41,173 nt of DNA from an uncultured Sphingomonadaceae bacterium (GTDB lineage Bacteria; Pseudomonadota; Alphaproteobacteria; Sphingomonadales; Sphingomonadaceae). The DNA is taken from positions 30,001 through 71,173 of the forward strand of contig CANLUL010000006.1 of NCBI GenBank assembly GCA_947494305.1. Reading direction: 5' to 3'. Position 1 is the stretch's first letter, and every line of letters begins with the position of its first letter. The notes under the pieces were generated by a model that saw only the letters and a list, made by a program, of their open reading frames with translations, did not search any database and was not told where the DNA came from. The translations under genes were made by a program, and so were the position numbers. This document shows positions 1 to 11,447 of the stretch, one piece after another.

Positions 1-87
1 AGGCCGAATTGGCCGAACCAAAGCGCTTTTTTATGCAAGGAGCGTGGGAGGTTTGTTCCAATCTTGTTGTTGGTGGTGTGGATTCTC

Positions 88-2892
<2,805 letters not shown>

Positions 2893-3072
2893 CGCTTGTA
2901 GAATCCCGCCATCAACAACAATGTTGGAAAGCATCGTTGTCGATAAATGGACAATTAAGCTCGGCCCATGGTCAGCATGCACGGATGACATTCTTCAGAA
3001 TGTAAGAAAGTGCATGTCATAACCAACATCGATTAAAAGACCCGTGATTACAGCTTATGCGCTTGCTTCATT

Positions 3073-3190
3073 GCTTGGTGGCCATAGCATCTGTGCCCCA
3101 CCCGATCCCATCTCGAACTCGGCCGTGAAACCAGATTGCGCCGATGGTACTTTGTCTCAAGGCATGGAAGAGTAGGTCGTCGCCAGGCAT
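3073..3190 (+). rRNA. rrf: 5S ribosomal RNA
   Basis: It contains the canonical 5S core CCCGATCCCATCTCGAACTC, and the terminal stem pairs GCTTGGTGGCC-like sequence at the 5' end with CGCCAGGC at the 3' end. It follows the 23S gene by about 180 bp, the normal rrn order. Ends are accurate to a few bases. Confidence 0.95.
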
Positions 3191-3243
3191 TGCAGCAGGC
3201 GCATATAGAAGTAGTCACGAGGAATTAACCCATTCACTTTTTC

Positions 3244-3281
3244 AAAAGCGGCCGATCCGGCAACGGTCTGGCCGCTTTTTT
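3244..3281 (+). terminator. Hairpin terminator after 5S rRNA
   Basis: AAAAGCGGCC (3244-3253) pairs with GGCCGCTTTT, and the 3' arm runs into a T tract. This is a strong rho-independent terminator shape between the 5S gene and tRNA-fMet, so the tRNA may be only partly co-transcribed with the rRNAs or have its own promoter. Confidence 0.75.
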
Positions 3282-3320
3282 GATTTTCGAGCCGTTGAAA
3301 AACGTGCTTCGATTTGGTGG

Positions 3321-3397
<77 letters not shown>

Positions 3398-3415
3398 ACT
3401 AAAGATAAGTAATTC

Positions 3416-3448
3416 AAGGGCTTAGAGGAAACTCTAGGCCCTTATTTT
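3416..3448 (+). terminator. Hairpin terminator after tRNA-fMet
   Basis: AAGGGCTTAGAG (3416-3427), loop GAAA, then CTCTAGGCCCTT (3432-3443), followed by ATTTT. The stem has one mismatch. It closes the rrn/tRNA transcription unit just before the integrase. Confidence 0.7.
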
Positions 3449-3523
3449 GTGTGTAAACCGCACTATGATATACTACACACATGTTACACACTTTCACACA
3501 TTTCCAAAAGAAGTGAGCGATCG

Positions 3524-4738
3524 ATGTCGACTCACAAATTTCTAGGGGGAAAAGTAAACGTCTATAAGCGAGGCCGGAGCCGCTACTGGCAATGTTCAGC
3601 CTATGTCGCAGGAAAGAACCGTCGAACATCAACCAAGGAAGAGTCTTTGGCACTTGCCAAAGAGTTTGCCGAGGATTGGTATTTGGACTTACGCGGAAAG
3701 AAGCGTTCCGGTGAACTGGGTAATGAAAGATCTTTTGCTGAAGCCGCAAAGAAGTTCGAAGCGGAATATGAAGCGATCACACAAGGACAGCGCAGTCCGA
3801 AGTGGGTTCAGGGGCATAAAGACCGTATCAGATTGCACCTATTGCCCTTCTTTGGCGTAACTCCGGTATCATCGATTACGTCAGGAATGGCTCAAGAGTA
3901 TCGAGCTCATCGGATGACCAAACCGGAGGATTGGGAAGACGGTGCGAAAGAGTGGAAGCCACCGGCAAAGAAAACAATCCACAACGAAGTTGTCACTCTT
4001 AGTATGGTACTGAAGACTGCCCTTAGGCACGATTGGATAGATCATATCCCCAACCTATCTGATCCTTATCGTCGTAAAAGTAAGATAGAACATCGACCTT
4101 GGTTTACAGAGAAGGAATACAAACAGCTCTACAATGCGACCAGGGCGAACGCTGAAAAGCCTCTGAGACCAGCTCATGCATGGCATGCCGAACAATTGCA
4201 TGACTTCATTCTATTTGCGGTTAACACCGGGATGCGTCCTGACGAACTCAATCAAGTCGAGTTTCGGGACATAGAAATCGTAGATGACGATTATTCTGGA
4301 AATCAAATTCTGGAAATTGAAGTACGCGGAAAACGCGGCGTTGGTTATTGTAAGTCAATGCCGGGAGCGGTTCATACCTTCGAAAGGTCGCGTGATCGAC
4401 CCCGCAAAATATCATCAGAAGAGGGGAAAAGGCAGGGAAAGCCAGAGCCGACTGATCTTCTTTTCCCCAGCGAATTCAAATCAATGTTCAATCGCATATT
4501 AAAGGAGAACAATCTCAAATTTGATAGAAGCGGTAAGGCTAGAACGGCCTATAGCTTACGTCACAGTTACATCTGTTTTCGCCTGCTAGAAGGAGCAGAC
4601 ATATATCAAGTTGCCAAGAACTGCCGCACCAGTGTTGAAATGATCGAGAAACATTATGCGGCTCATTTGAAAGACATGATCGATACGTCCCTCGTCAATG
4701 TCCAACGGCGCAGAAAGCAGCACGACGATATTTATTAA
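3524..4738 (+). CDS. Tyrosine-type site-specific integrase
   Basis: 404-aa phage/island integrase that would recombine an attachment site, probably in the adjacent tRNA-fMet gene. The N-terminal 60 residues look like an Arm-DNA-binding region, followed by a SAM-like core-binding domain (about 65-180) and the catalytic domain. Visible catalytic elements are Arg238 in NTGMRPDEL, the YSLRH box with Arg346-His347 (the first His of the usual HxLRH is Tyr, a variant seen in this family), and the nucleophile Tyr378 in EKHYAAH. The start at 3524 is chosen over the upstream in-frame GTG at 3449 because AAGAAGTGAG lies just before it. The frame is intact and the residues present, so it may be active. 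I found no second copy of the tRNA 3' end in the window, so the island's far end is not located. Confidence 0.93.
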   Translation: MSTHKFLGGKVNVYKRGRSRYWQCSAYVAGKNRRTSTKEESLALAKEFAEDWYLDLRGKKRSGELGNERSFAEAAKKFEAEYEAITQGQRSPKWVQGHKDRIRLHLLPFFGVTPVSSITSGMAQEYRAHRMTKPEDWEDGAKEWKPPAKKTIHNEVVTLSMVLKTALRHDWIDHIPNLSDPYRRKSKIEHRPWFTEKEYKQLYNATRANAEKPLRPAHAWHAEQLHDFILFAVNTGMRPDELNQVEFRDIEIVDDDYSGNQILEIEVRGKRGVGYCKSMPGAVHTFERSRDRPRKISSEEGKRQGKPEPTDLLFPSEFKSMFNRILKENNLKFDRSGKARTAYSLRHSYICFRLLEGADIYQVAKNCRTSVEMIEKHYAAHLKDMIDTSLVNVQRRRKQHDDIY

Positions 4739-4748
4739 AGGCTCAAAA

Positions 4749-4769
4749 AGGTTGTCGAACGAACAACCT
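4749..4769. other. Hairpin downstream of the integrase
   Basis: AGGTTGT (4749-4755) and ACAACCT (4763-4769) form a perfect 7-bp stem 10 bp after the integrase stop. No T tract follows, so it is at best a weak terminator. Between here and 4943 I see no gene. Confidence 0.35.
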
Positions 4770-4943
4770 CAGGCTTGGATTCTCAGAACTGAAAGTGACA
4801 AGTCTGTAGCGCGAAGGTTTAACTGAACAGGTAAACCGGTGGCCATAAGAGAATTGAACAATTCTCGGGCATCGCTGAATAAATATCGATGTCTGCTGAA
4901 ACTCTTAAACGGACGCTATGATGGACTTTGATTAACGGCAACA

Positions 4944-5000
4944 AATGGGCCGATTGCAGACTGTCTGGTTCCGGTTGCTTTGGTCGCAAAAGCCGACATT
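4944..5000 (+). repeat. Intergenic repeat, copy A
   Basis: This stretch matches 14675-14730 over nearly its full length. Shared blocks include GGGCCG, TTGCAGACTG, CTGGTT, and GCTTTGG followed by CGCAAAA and GACAT. It sits between the integrase and the convergent tetR gene, with no coding potential of its own. It is one member of the dispersed family described under findings. Confidence 0.6.
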
Positions 5001-5009
5001 AGAATTCTG

Positions 5010-5588
5010 TCAATCTTTAGAGTTCGTGAGCATCTTCACAGCCTCGTAAGCGAAAGTCTCCAGTTTTTGATCGCCCAGCCTGCCTTCGAGCGTAGGACCG
5101 CTACTGAGGCTGGCGACACCGTGCATAAAGCACCAAACTGAGATCGCAGAGAAATGCGGGCTCTGTGGCGATCCATTGTCTGATTCATCTCCGACCTGGC
5201 GCTCAAGCATTTCAAAAACTGGTGCAGCGAAAGGGTGTAACTTCGCTTTGCTGTCTCCCGCAGTCACTTCCGGAGAAAACATCAACTGATAAAGTGCTGC
5301 ATGATCTTTGGCGAAAGATAGATACTCTTTTACCATTCCGATCAATCCGTCATCGCTGCGGGCATCCTCAAGCCGTTTCTCAAGCCGATGAAAGCCTCGC
5401 TGACACAGTGCAGTTACCAAACCTTCGCGGTCACCAAAATGATGGTAGGGAGCGCCAGAGGAAACTCCTGCCTGACGCGCAAGCTCCCGAATGGAAATAG
5501 ACCCGAGAGATTTGTCAGCCAATGCCTTTTCCGCTGCGTCGAGGATTGCTGTTTTCAGATCACCATGATGGTAGGGAGGTTTGGTCAT
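5010..5588 (-). CDS. TetR/AcrR-family repressor of the catabolic cluster
   Basis: 192-aa DNA-binding regulator. The N-terminal HTH spans about residues 7-55, with the recognition element ISIRELARQAGVSSGAPYHHF, the standard TetR signature. The C-terminal half resembles the WHG-type ligand/dimerisation domain (SVWCFMHGVASL near 150). The gene is divergent from the SDR/OYE pair. The start is supported by GAAGAAAG just upstream. The 86-bp divergent region holds two copies of a 15-bp near-palindrome that recurs at three more promoters in the cluster, which makes this protein the best candidate for the shared repressor, probably released by a pathway intermediate. That link rests on position and motif, not on an experiment. 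Confidence 0.93.
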   Translation of the reverse strand: MTKPPYHHGDLKTAILDAAEKALADKSLGSISIRELARQAGVSSGAPYHHFGDREGLVTALCQRGFHRLEKRLEDARSDDGLIGMVKEYLSFAKDHAALYQLMFSPEVTAGDSKAKLHPFAAPVFEMLERQVGDESDNGSPQSPHFSAISVWCFMHGVASLSSGPTLEGRLGDQKLETFAYEAVKMLTNSKD

Positions 5589-5611
5589 TTAATCACTTTC
5601 TTCAAGGTTCC

Positions 5612-5659
5612 TTGACTCATATCTCAACATCGCTTAGATAACAACTAATCAATGATTAG
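5612..5659 (+). promoter_or_regulatory. Promoter with tandem TetR-type operators (SDR/OYE)
   Basis: The -35 TTGACT (5612-5617) and -10 TTAGAT (5634-5639) are 16 bp apart. One 15-bp operator-like site, CTCAACATCGCTTAG (5623-5637), overlaps the -10. A second, CTAATCAATGATTAG (5645-5659), is a perfect 7+1+7 palindrome. The sites are 22 bp apart centre to centre, about two helical turns. The same arrangement occurs near 10370, 10540 and 13075. It lies between divergent tetR and the SDR gene and may control both. Confidence 0.72.
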
Positions 5660-5674
5660 ATTATAGGTGTCATT

Positions 5675-6541
5675 ATGTCAAAAGGGATATGCGTCATTAC
5701 AGGAGCGAGCGGCGGCATTGGTTCAGCGCTTGCCCATCAAGCGGCTGAACGCGGGTATGATTTAGTTCTACATGGTCGTTCCGAATCCAGTATCGCAAAT
5801 CTAGCGACGCAGGTAACTGCAGCATCACCCAAAACCAGAGTGACGGTGGTCGTTGGGGATCTTGGTTCAGCCCAAGGCGCGCGAGGCGTTGCTGAACAAA
5901 TCAGTGAGGTTGCAGGCAGCATCAGCATTTTGTTCAACAATGCAGGGGTCTTGCTGGATCGTCACACCAAATCACCGGACGGGCTTGAGATACATACGCA
6001 GGTCAATCTGATAGCACCCTTCATTCTGATGCATGTGCTAAAGGAGAACATAGCGCGCAGCAAAGGTACAATAATCAATGTCTCCTCGGGATCGATATTC
6101 CGGGCCCGTGATCTTGATATCGATCAACTGGTGAAACCCGATAAGTTTATCAAGCTCGCCGGTGCCTATTCGCGTTCCAAGCTAGCGATGGCTGCAGTTA
6201 CGAAGGCCTTGGGCAAACAGTTTGCCAATGATGGCGTGGTGATTGCCAGCGGTAATCCCGGCCCTAGCAAGACTGGAATGACGTCAAGTGGCGGCCTCCC
6301 GTTCATCGTTAAGCTTCTCAGTCCTCTAGTATACGGGACGGCAGAAAAGGGGGCTGCACGAATTTTTGCTGCCTTTGATGCTGCCACCACACAGACTAAT
6401 GCGGGCGGCTATTTCGATGGTACCGCAAGCAAAGAACTACCAAAGTTGAGCGGTATCCAGGGTCTCGACCGAGAGCTAGTTAAATTTTGCAAATCCTATG
6501 CGGACCTACCGCCAGAGTTTTACGCGCACGAAGGCAAATAG
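5675..6541 (+). CDS. SDR-family NAD(P)-dependent oxidoreductase
   Basis: 288-aa short-chain dehydrogenase/reductase. The Rossmann cofactor motif TGASGGIG lies at residues 9-16, NNAG at 88-91, the catalytic Ser region INVSSGS near 134-140, and the YxxxK pair at Tyr165/Lys169. It would interconvert a carbonyl and an alcohol; the substrate cannot be read from sequence. It is the first gene after the tandem-operator promoter and is followed 47 bp later by an Old Yellow Enzyme homologue, so the two are probably one transcript. The C-terminal extension past the Rossmann core is longer than in minimal 250-aa SDRs. Confidence 0.93.
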   Translation: MSKGICVITGASGGIGSALAHQAAERGYDLVLHGRSESSIANLATQVTAASPKTRVTVVVGDLGSAQGARGVAEQISEVAGSISILFNNAGVLLDRHTKSPDGLEIHTQVNLIAPFILMHVLKENIARSKGTIINVSSGSIFRARDLDIDQLVKPDKFIKLAGAYSRSKLAMAAVTKALGKQFANDGVVIASGNPGPSKTGMTSSGGLPFIVKLLSPLVYGTAEKGAARIFAAFDAATTQTNAGGYFDGTASKELPKLSGIQGLDRELVKFCKSYADLPPEFYAHEGK

Positions 6542-6588
6542 CGTTCTTGAAGCACACGCCAACCATCGAGAACGGAGCACGCCCAACT

Positions 6589-7839
6589 ATGAATGATGAA
6601 ACGCTATTTTCGCAACTGGAACTCCCCAACGGGATCATCCTTAAAAACCGGCTGTGTAAAGCGGCAATGGAAGAAAACCTCGCTGCGGAAGGCCAAGTGC
6701 CTGATGAAAGGCTTGAAAGGCTCTATCGCGGTTGGGCCGACGGCGGAGTGGGATTGATCCTAACCGGCAATGTTATGATTTCACCTTCTGCGGTTACAGG
6801 CCCGGGTGCAGTCATACTGGAAAGGGGTACTGATCTTACTCCATTTAGGAAGTGGGCAGCGGCCGGAAAAGCGAATGGCGCACAATTCTGGATGCAGATC
6901 AATCATCCTGGTCGTCAGCTATACGCCTCAATGGATGAACAAGCTGTAGCTCCTTCGGCCGTTGCCGTTGATGTAGGACGATTTTCCAACATGCTAGCTC
7001 AACCTCGCGAACTCTCGGAAGCAGAAATACGCGGTCTCATTGATCGCTTCGCCGAGACAGCAGCGCTTGCCGAAGAAGCAGGCTTTACCGGGGTGCAACT
7101 GCACGCAGCTCATGGCTATTTGATCAGTCAGTTTCTGTCGCCGCTTGTCAACAAGCGCACTGATCAATGGGGCGGCTCACTTGAAAACCGGGCTCGGTTC
7201 TTGTTCGAGGCGATCAAAGCCATACGCAGCGTTGTCTCGTCAGATTTTAGCGTGGCAGTCAAACTCAATTCAGCGGACTTTCAGAAGGGCGGATTCCAAG
7301 TTGAAGACGCTATGGAGGTCACCCGAGTTCTGAATGATCTGGGTCTGGATCTGCTTGAACTTTCTGGTGGCAGTTACGAAAGTCCCGCGATGTACGGTCA
7401 AGCATCAGAAACATCATCTTCCCGGCGGGAAGCTTTTTTTGTCGATTTCGCACGTCAGGTTGCTCATGTTGCCAGGATGCCAATAATGGTTACGGGGGGC
7501 ATATATCGGAAGAGCACTGCGATCGAAGCTCTAGAAAAGGACGAAGCTGGTTTTGGTGTGAGCGTCCTGGGCATTGCCAAAGCATTTACGCAGGTTCCTG
7601 ACCTTCCAAACCGCTGGCAGAACGGCAAAACACTGGATGTTGAAATGCCCATTTTGTCGTGGAAGAACAAGACATTGGCGGGACTCGCGGCTTCGGCTTC
7701 GGCTCGTAGGCGATTGGTTCGCTTAGGCTACGGAAAATCTGTCGAAAGGCGGTTGTCGCCACATTTCAGCCTCGTGTGGGATCGTTTGCGTATGCGGCGA
7801 TTGACGAAACGCTACCGCCGCTGGCGGGAATGTTCCTGA
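6589..7839 (+). CDS. NADH:flavin oxidoreductase (Old Yellow Enzyme family)
   Basis: 416-aa FMN-dependent TIM-barrel enzyme of the OYE/2,4-dienoyl-CoA-reductase-like group. Visible signatures are NGIILKNRLCKAAM at the N-terminus, QINHPGRQ, the substrate-binding segment LHAAHGYLISQFLSP, and GGSLENRARF. Family members reduce C=C bonds conjugated to carbonyls. No 4Fe-4S/FAD extension is present, so it is the short form. The start at 6589 is preferred over an in-frame upstream ATG at 6487 because that one lies inside the SDR gene, while GGAG precedes 6589. With the SDR it suggests reductive processing of an unsaturated cyclic or terpenoid-like ketone, which is inference. Confidence 0.92.
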   Translation: MNDETLFSQLELPNGIILKNRLCKAAMEENLAAEGQVPDERLERLYRGWADGGVGLILTGNVMISPSAVTGPGAVILERGTDLTPFRKWAAAGKANGAQFWMQINHPGRQLYASMDEQAVAPSAVAVDVGRFSNMLAQPRELSEAEIRGLIDRFAETAALAEEAGFTGVQLHAAHGYLISQFLSPLVNKRTDQWGGSLENRARFLFEAIKAIRSVVSSDFSVAVKLNSADFQKGGFQVEDAMEVTRVLNDLGLDLLELSGGSYESPAMYGQASETSSSRREAFFVDFARQVAHVARMPIMVTGGIYRKSTAIEALEKDEAGFGVSVLGIAKAFTQVPDLPNRWQNGKTLDVEMPILSWKNKTLAGLAASASARRRLVRLGYGKSVERRLSPHFSLVWDRLRMRRLTKRYRRWRECS

Positions 7840-7885
7840 TTCAGTTGAACTTCGGTAGGTATCTTTCAAACCGAATTGAAGTCGG

Positions 7886-8338
7886 TCACAGCTTGCCCGC
7901 GAGCAACTGACTCCATTCTTCAGCTGATTGCGGTTGTTCCGCAAACTGTTCGGTATCCTCTGGAATTTTTATCCAGGGCTGCCTGCTTTTTGTCCACAAA
8001 TGAGCGGTTGGGAATAGGCTGCTACTTTGGTCGAGCGTTCCCGCGCGTAGTGTTTTTATACCCGGCAATGCGTTGTTGGTAGCATAGATCCGCACCGCGC
8101 ATAGTTCACAAATAAAAATACTCCTGACTAGACCGCCGGGTTTCATGCTTTTCCCTTCTCGCAACGAGCCTGTGACAGAGATTGATGCTTGCTGTACCGG
8201 CATTTGAAGACCAAATGCGCTGCCAGATTGTGTCTGACAATCGGTACAATGACATGCATAGCAAATCGGAGCAACGTCGGTGTCGATTTCATAACGGATC
8301 GCCCCGCAAAGACACCCGCCTGTTATGGTGTTGTTCAT
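7886..8338 (-). CDS. GFA/CENP-V family zinc-binding protein
   Basis: 150-aa member of the glutathione-dependent formaldehyde-activating (GFA) family. Zinc-binding Cys motifs are visible: GGCLCGAIRY near the N-terminus, CHCTDCQ around residues 29-35, and a FICELC segment in place of the usual FCPxCG. Most GFA-like proteins have no proven formaldehyde activity, so the function is open. It is the last gene of a leftward series beginning with the BKACE enzyme at 10259, although a hairpin sits between it and the preceding gene. Confidence 0.88.
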   Translation of the reverse strand: MNNTITGGCLCGAIRYEIDTDVAPICYACHCTDCQTQSGSAFGLQMPVQQASISVTGSLREGKSMKPGGLVRSIFICELCAVRIYATNNALPGIKTLRAGTLDQSSSLFPTAHLWTKSRQPWIKIPEDTEQFAEQPQSAEEWSQLLAGKL

Positions 8339-8368
8339 ATTCTCTGAGCCTGCTTAAGCCGAAGAGAC

Positions 8369-8390
8369 AAGGCCGCGATATAGCGGCCTC
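8369..8390. other. GC-rich hairpin between two leftward genes
   Basis: AGGCCGC (8370-8376) and GCGGCCT (8383-8389) form a perfect 7-bp stem in the 75-bp gap between the PF10118 gene and the GFA gene. Neither strand has a good T tract directly after the 3' arm. It could attenuate transcription or stabilise mRNA. Confidence 0.4.
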
Positions 8391-8413
8391 AAAGCTCGGC
8401 TTGATTGATTTTT

Positions 8414-9319
8414 TTATGCAGTAACACCGTCTTTCGGCAGGATCGCATCCTGATATTCGCTCTCGGCCAGTCCGATCAAAGCTCGATCATCATGATTCCA
8501 GGGATGGAAACCGGGTAGGAAGAAGCTAATCCATGGCGTGATAATTTTGCGCGCCATTCCGGGTTGTCCGAATGCATACCACAGTATCCGCGCCCAAATA
8601 GCTGGCCCTTTAAAGCCATCTTGCTCAAGCAAATCGACCATATTCGAAAATCTTTTGGCCAGAAAGTTTTTCGTTATGTTCAACATAACCAATGACTTTA
8701 CCTTCCAGCGCTGCCACCTGCTCCAATCTTTCGTGGCATGCAGCCAGGTGTCATAAGCCACGCCCTTGTGCTCAATCTCTTCCATTGCATGCCAACGCCA
8801 CAAATGCACAGATTCGGCATCGGCGCCTTTGAGGTGACGGCGGTTTGCAATAAGTTGTTGTGCGATAATGGCAGTGAAGTGTTCCAAACACATCGTTGCA
8901 GCGAGATTCGCGATTTTTGGCCGATCTTTGGTAAGCTCCAGACCGTCTTTGACGCTTTGCTCAAGCGCCGCAATATCATATCCGGATTCTGTAACGCGGC
9001 GGTTGAAAGCAACATGTTCACGCGTATGCATAATCTCTTGCTTCACGAACGCCCGAATTTCCTTGGAAAGCCGCTCGGGTAGTTCATCTCGAAACGCTTT
9101 TACGCTTTCAATAAAAAACGCTTCCCCCCTTGGAAAGGTGACAGACAGTGAATTATAGAAAGCGGTGGCAATCGGATCATCATTTAACCACCACCGGCTT
9201 TGTGCCTTATCGCGACCAAAACGCCGGTCTCTCGGAGTGATCGTCAAATCCTCCGGCGTAGGCACGTTAAGTTGCGTGGAAGGGCTGCTGTCTCTTGCAT
9301 CCTTGGTTGCTGAGGTCAT
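8414..9319 (-). CDS. Ferritin-like metal-dependent hydrolase-family protein (PF10118)
   Basis: 301-aa protein of the family annotated as predicted metal-dependent hydrolase. It is largely helical, with ExxH-type metal-ligand motifs: EIMHTREH near residue 95, EHFTAII near 145, and HAMEEIEHKG near 175. The pattern of Glu and ExxH pairs on four helices suggests a ferritin-like di-metal site rather than a classical hydrolase, which is inference. The ATG at 9319 has GGAG upstream. It lies 76 bp downstream of the BKACE gene on the same strand, so it is probably in that operon and could act as an oxygenase-like step. Confidence 0.85.
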   Translation of the reverse strand: MTSATKDARDSSPSTQLNVPTPEDLTITPRDRRFGRDKAQSRWWLNDDPIATAFYNSLSVTFPRGEAFFIESVKAFRDELPERLSKEIRAFVKQEIMHTREHVAFNRRVTESGYDIAALEQSVKDGLELTKDRPKIANLAATMCLEHFTAIIAQQLIANRRHLKGADAESVHLWRWHAMEEIEHKGVAYDTWLHATKDWSRWQRWKVKSLVMLNITKNFLAKRFSNMVDLLEQDGFKGPAIWARILWYAFGQPGMARKIITPWISFFLPGFHPWNHDDRALIGLAESEYQDAILPKDGVTA

Positions 9320-9395
9320 GATATCTCCAATTCATTACTGGTTATTCGCAATAGTGTGGTTCACCATCTGGTCCCGGTGGCTCGGAAAGCGCTCG

Positions 9396-10259
9396 CTAGT
9401 TTCGGAACGGCATGTTCATGATCTTGCGAGTTTCTTCTATGGAAGCGACTTCCCGCCCCATGGTGCGCGCGAGCTGCACGCCGCAATCCACCAGTTCTCC
9501 ATTGGATTTGGCCATTTCGCCGTTGGGCAGGTAAAAATTATCTTCCAAACCAACCCTGAAATTTCCACCAAGCATGGACGCTAAAGCAGCTAGCCGCCAT
9601 TGCTGTCGATCTATCGAAACCATTTGCCAGACGGCATCAGCTGGAAGTTGTTTGACGAGGTGAATCAGGTTTTCAGTACTTGGCGGAATTCCGCCGAGTA
9701 CACCCATTACAAGACTATAGTAAGCGTTGTCCTTAATGACGCCCATATCCCTCATCGGGATGACATTATTGATGTGCGAAACATCGAAACATTCCATTTC
9801 CGGTGTCGTACCAACAGAATTGATCGCCTCAACCGCATAGATCATCGTGTCAAAACTGTTTTCGAAAACGTCATTCCAGATGAACTTTTTTTCTTCTTCT
9901 GAATAGATGGCGTAGTTCATTGATCCCATGTTGAACGTAGCAATATCCGGTTTCAGGGCCACGATATGCTGCACCCTTTCTTCCCTTGAAAGGCCGATTG
10001 CTCCCGTTGTGTAGTTCAAAATAACGTCCGGACATCTTTTGCGGACTTCTTCGTGAATCTCTTCATAAACCTCAGTCCGGAAACTGCCGCTACCGTCGTC
10101 TTCACGCCCATGAATGTGAATAATGCTGGCACCGGCATTCACCGCGCGCTGCGCTTCCTCTCCCATTTCAACAGGCGTATAGGGTATTGCAGGACAAGCA
10201 TCCTTTTTCTCAACAATGCCAGTGATAGCTGCCGTTAGTATGAGTTTTTCTTCGTTCAT
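9396..10259 (-). CDS. Beta-keto acid cleavage enzyme (BKACE, DUF849)
   Basis: 287-aa TIM-barrel enzyme related to 3-keto-5-aminohexanoate cleavage enzyme (Kce). The family condenses a beta-keto acid with acetyl-CoA to give acetoacetate and a new acyl-CoA, using Zn held by His residues. Visible are AGASIIHIHGR with the HxH metal pair near residue 45, NYTTGAIG near 85, and MECFDVSHI near 155. The start at 10259 has a strong AGGAG site 8 bp upstream; the in-frame ATG at 10289 has none. It is the first gene of a leftward operon under a tandem-operator promoter. BKACE substrates vary widely, so this one is not assignable. Confidence 0.92.
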   Translation of the reverse strand: MNEEKLILTAAITGIVEKKDACPAIPYTPVEMGEEAQRAVNAGASIIHIHGREDDGSGSFRTEVYEEIHEEVRKRCPDVILNYTTGAIGLSREERVQHIVALKPDIATFNMGSMNYAIYSEEEKKFIWNDVFENSFDTMIYAVEAINSVGTTPEMECFDVSHINNVIPMRDMGVIKDNAYYSLVMGVLGGIPPSTENLIHLVKQLPADAVWQMVSIDRQQWRLAALASMLGGNFRVGLEDNFYLPNGEMAKSNGELVDCGVQLARTMGREVASIEETRKIMNMPFRN

Positions 10260-10349
10260 TGTAATTCTCCTCGCCAAAATATCGATCACATCTGACGGTC
10301 ATCACACATGTCATCCGTCACCCGCTCGGATTTCGAATCAAACGTCGAA

Positions 10350-10395
10350 CTAAGCGATGATTAGATCATCTAAGCAATGCTTAATAAATTGTCAA
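10350..10395 (-). promoter_or_regulatory. Leftward promoter with tandem TetR-type operators (BKACE operon)
   Basis: Read on the minus strand: -35 TTGACA (10390-10395), 16-bp spacer, -10 TTAGAT (10368-10373). Two 15-bp sites, CTAAGCAATGCTTAA (10370-10384) and CTAAGCGATGATTAG (10350-10364), are 20 bp apart. Spacing and sequence match the sites at 5623-5659, 10530-10566 and 13062-13098. Confidence 0.72.
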
Positions 10396-10518
10396 TAGCT
10401 TTCCATATTCGGCGTCGAATTGTCGCCAAAAATGATTCAGAGACTTTGTCGTTCAAGTGGCAATTTTGACAAAAAACCGCGCCCTAAAGCGCCATAGCCA
10501 GACGTATCGACCCTCTCC

Positions 10519-10566
10519 TTGACAAACATCTAATCATTGCTTAGTTATCTATTAAGCGGTGATTAG
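10519..10566 (+). promoter_or_regulatory. Rightward promoter with tandem TetR-type operators (FAH/ThDP operon)
   Basis: -35 TTGACA (10519-10524), 16-bp spacer, -10 region TTAGTT (10541-10546). Sites CTAATCATTGCTTAG (10530-10544) and TTAAGCGGTGATTAG (10552-10566) are 22 bp apart. It faces the leftward promoter at 10368, so the 320-bp divergent region contains two complete operator pairs. Confidence 0.72.
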
Positions 10567-10582
10567 ATAAAGGAACTTCATC

Positions 10583-11413
10583 ATGCTACTTTTTAATACC
10601 AAACATGGGATCGGAAGAGCTTCAGCAGATTCCCAAGAGCGACTAGAAATTTTGATCGATGAAGCCAAAGATCTGGTTCCCTATTTATCACCGGAGAAGC
10701 TGGGCGAACTGAAAAGCACAACACCGATAAGGACAATCGAACTGTCGGCCTCGGAAATTTTACCTCCTGTATTGAAGCCAAGCCGCCTCATAATTGTCGG
10801 CCTCAACTACAAATCACATTGTGATGAACTTGGCTTTCCGCATCCCGATCAGGCAATGTTCTTTGAAGCACCGAGCGAGGCGATCTGCAATACCGGCAGT
10901 GACATTCCAATTCCGTCTGATGCTCCGGATCAAGTGGACTATGAAGCTGAAATTGCCATCGTTATCGGCGCGCTGGCTTCCAAAGTGTCTAAAGAAAATG
11001 CATGGTCGGTCATCGGCGGGTTGGCGCCTATCAATGATGTATCTGCAAGAGACGTCCAATCCGCAATGACGCTGGAAGCGCTTGCTCAAGCGAAAGGTTT
11101 TCCTCGGTTCAAACCATTTGGCCCCTGTCTGGCAACGGTAGACGAGTTCCCCGATCCCAACAATATCGGTATCACTACCCGTGTGAATGGTGAGCTACGC
11201 CAGAACGGCCGAACAAACGACATGCTGTTCTCAATCCCAGAAATTATCGAATCAGTTTCGGCAAATATAGATCTTCAACCGGGAGACGTCATTTGCACCG
11301 GCACGCCCAGCGGCGCTGCTGTCGAAGGCAAATATTCATATCTCAAAGCTGGTGATTCAATTGAATTGACCGTTGAAGGACTTCCGCCATTGATCAACAA
11401 GTTTGTTGGATGA
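10583..11413 (+). CDS. Fumarylacetoacetate hydrolase-family protein
   Basis: 276-aa FAH-superfamily enzyme, the 2-hydroxyhepta-diene-dioate isomerase/acylpyruvase-like type. Characteristic segments are GLNYKSHCDELG near residue 72, the metal-binding DYEAEIAIVIG near 118, and the C-terminal GDVICTGTPSGA. Family members cleave or isomerise acylpyruvates, oxaloacetate or ring-cleavage products with a divalent metal bound by one Asp and two Glu. It follows the tandem-operator promoter directly, and a ThDP enzyme follows 34 bp later, which suggests an operon handling a 2-keto acid. Confidence 0.92.
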   Translation: MLLFNTKHGIGRASADSQERLEILIDEAKDLVPYLSPEKLGELKSTTPIRTIELSASEILPPVLKPSRLIIVGLNYKSHCDELGFPHPDQAMFFEAPSEAICNTGSDIPIPSDAPDQVDYEAEIAIVIGALASKVSKENAWSVIGGLAPINDVSARDVQSAMTLEALAQAKGFPRFKPFGPCLATVDEFPDPNNIGITTRVNGELRQNGRTNDMLFSIPEIIESVSANIDLQPGDVICTGTPSGAAVEGKYSYLKAGDSIELTVEGLPPLINKFVG

Positions 11414-11447
11414 AAACTAAATAACAAACTCAATAGGAGAGATTTCG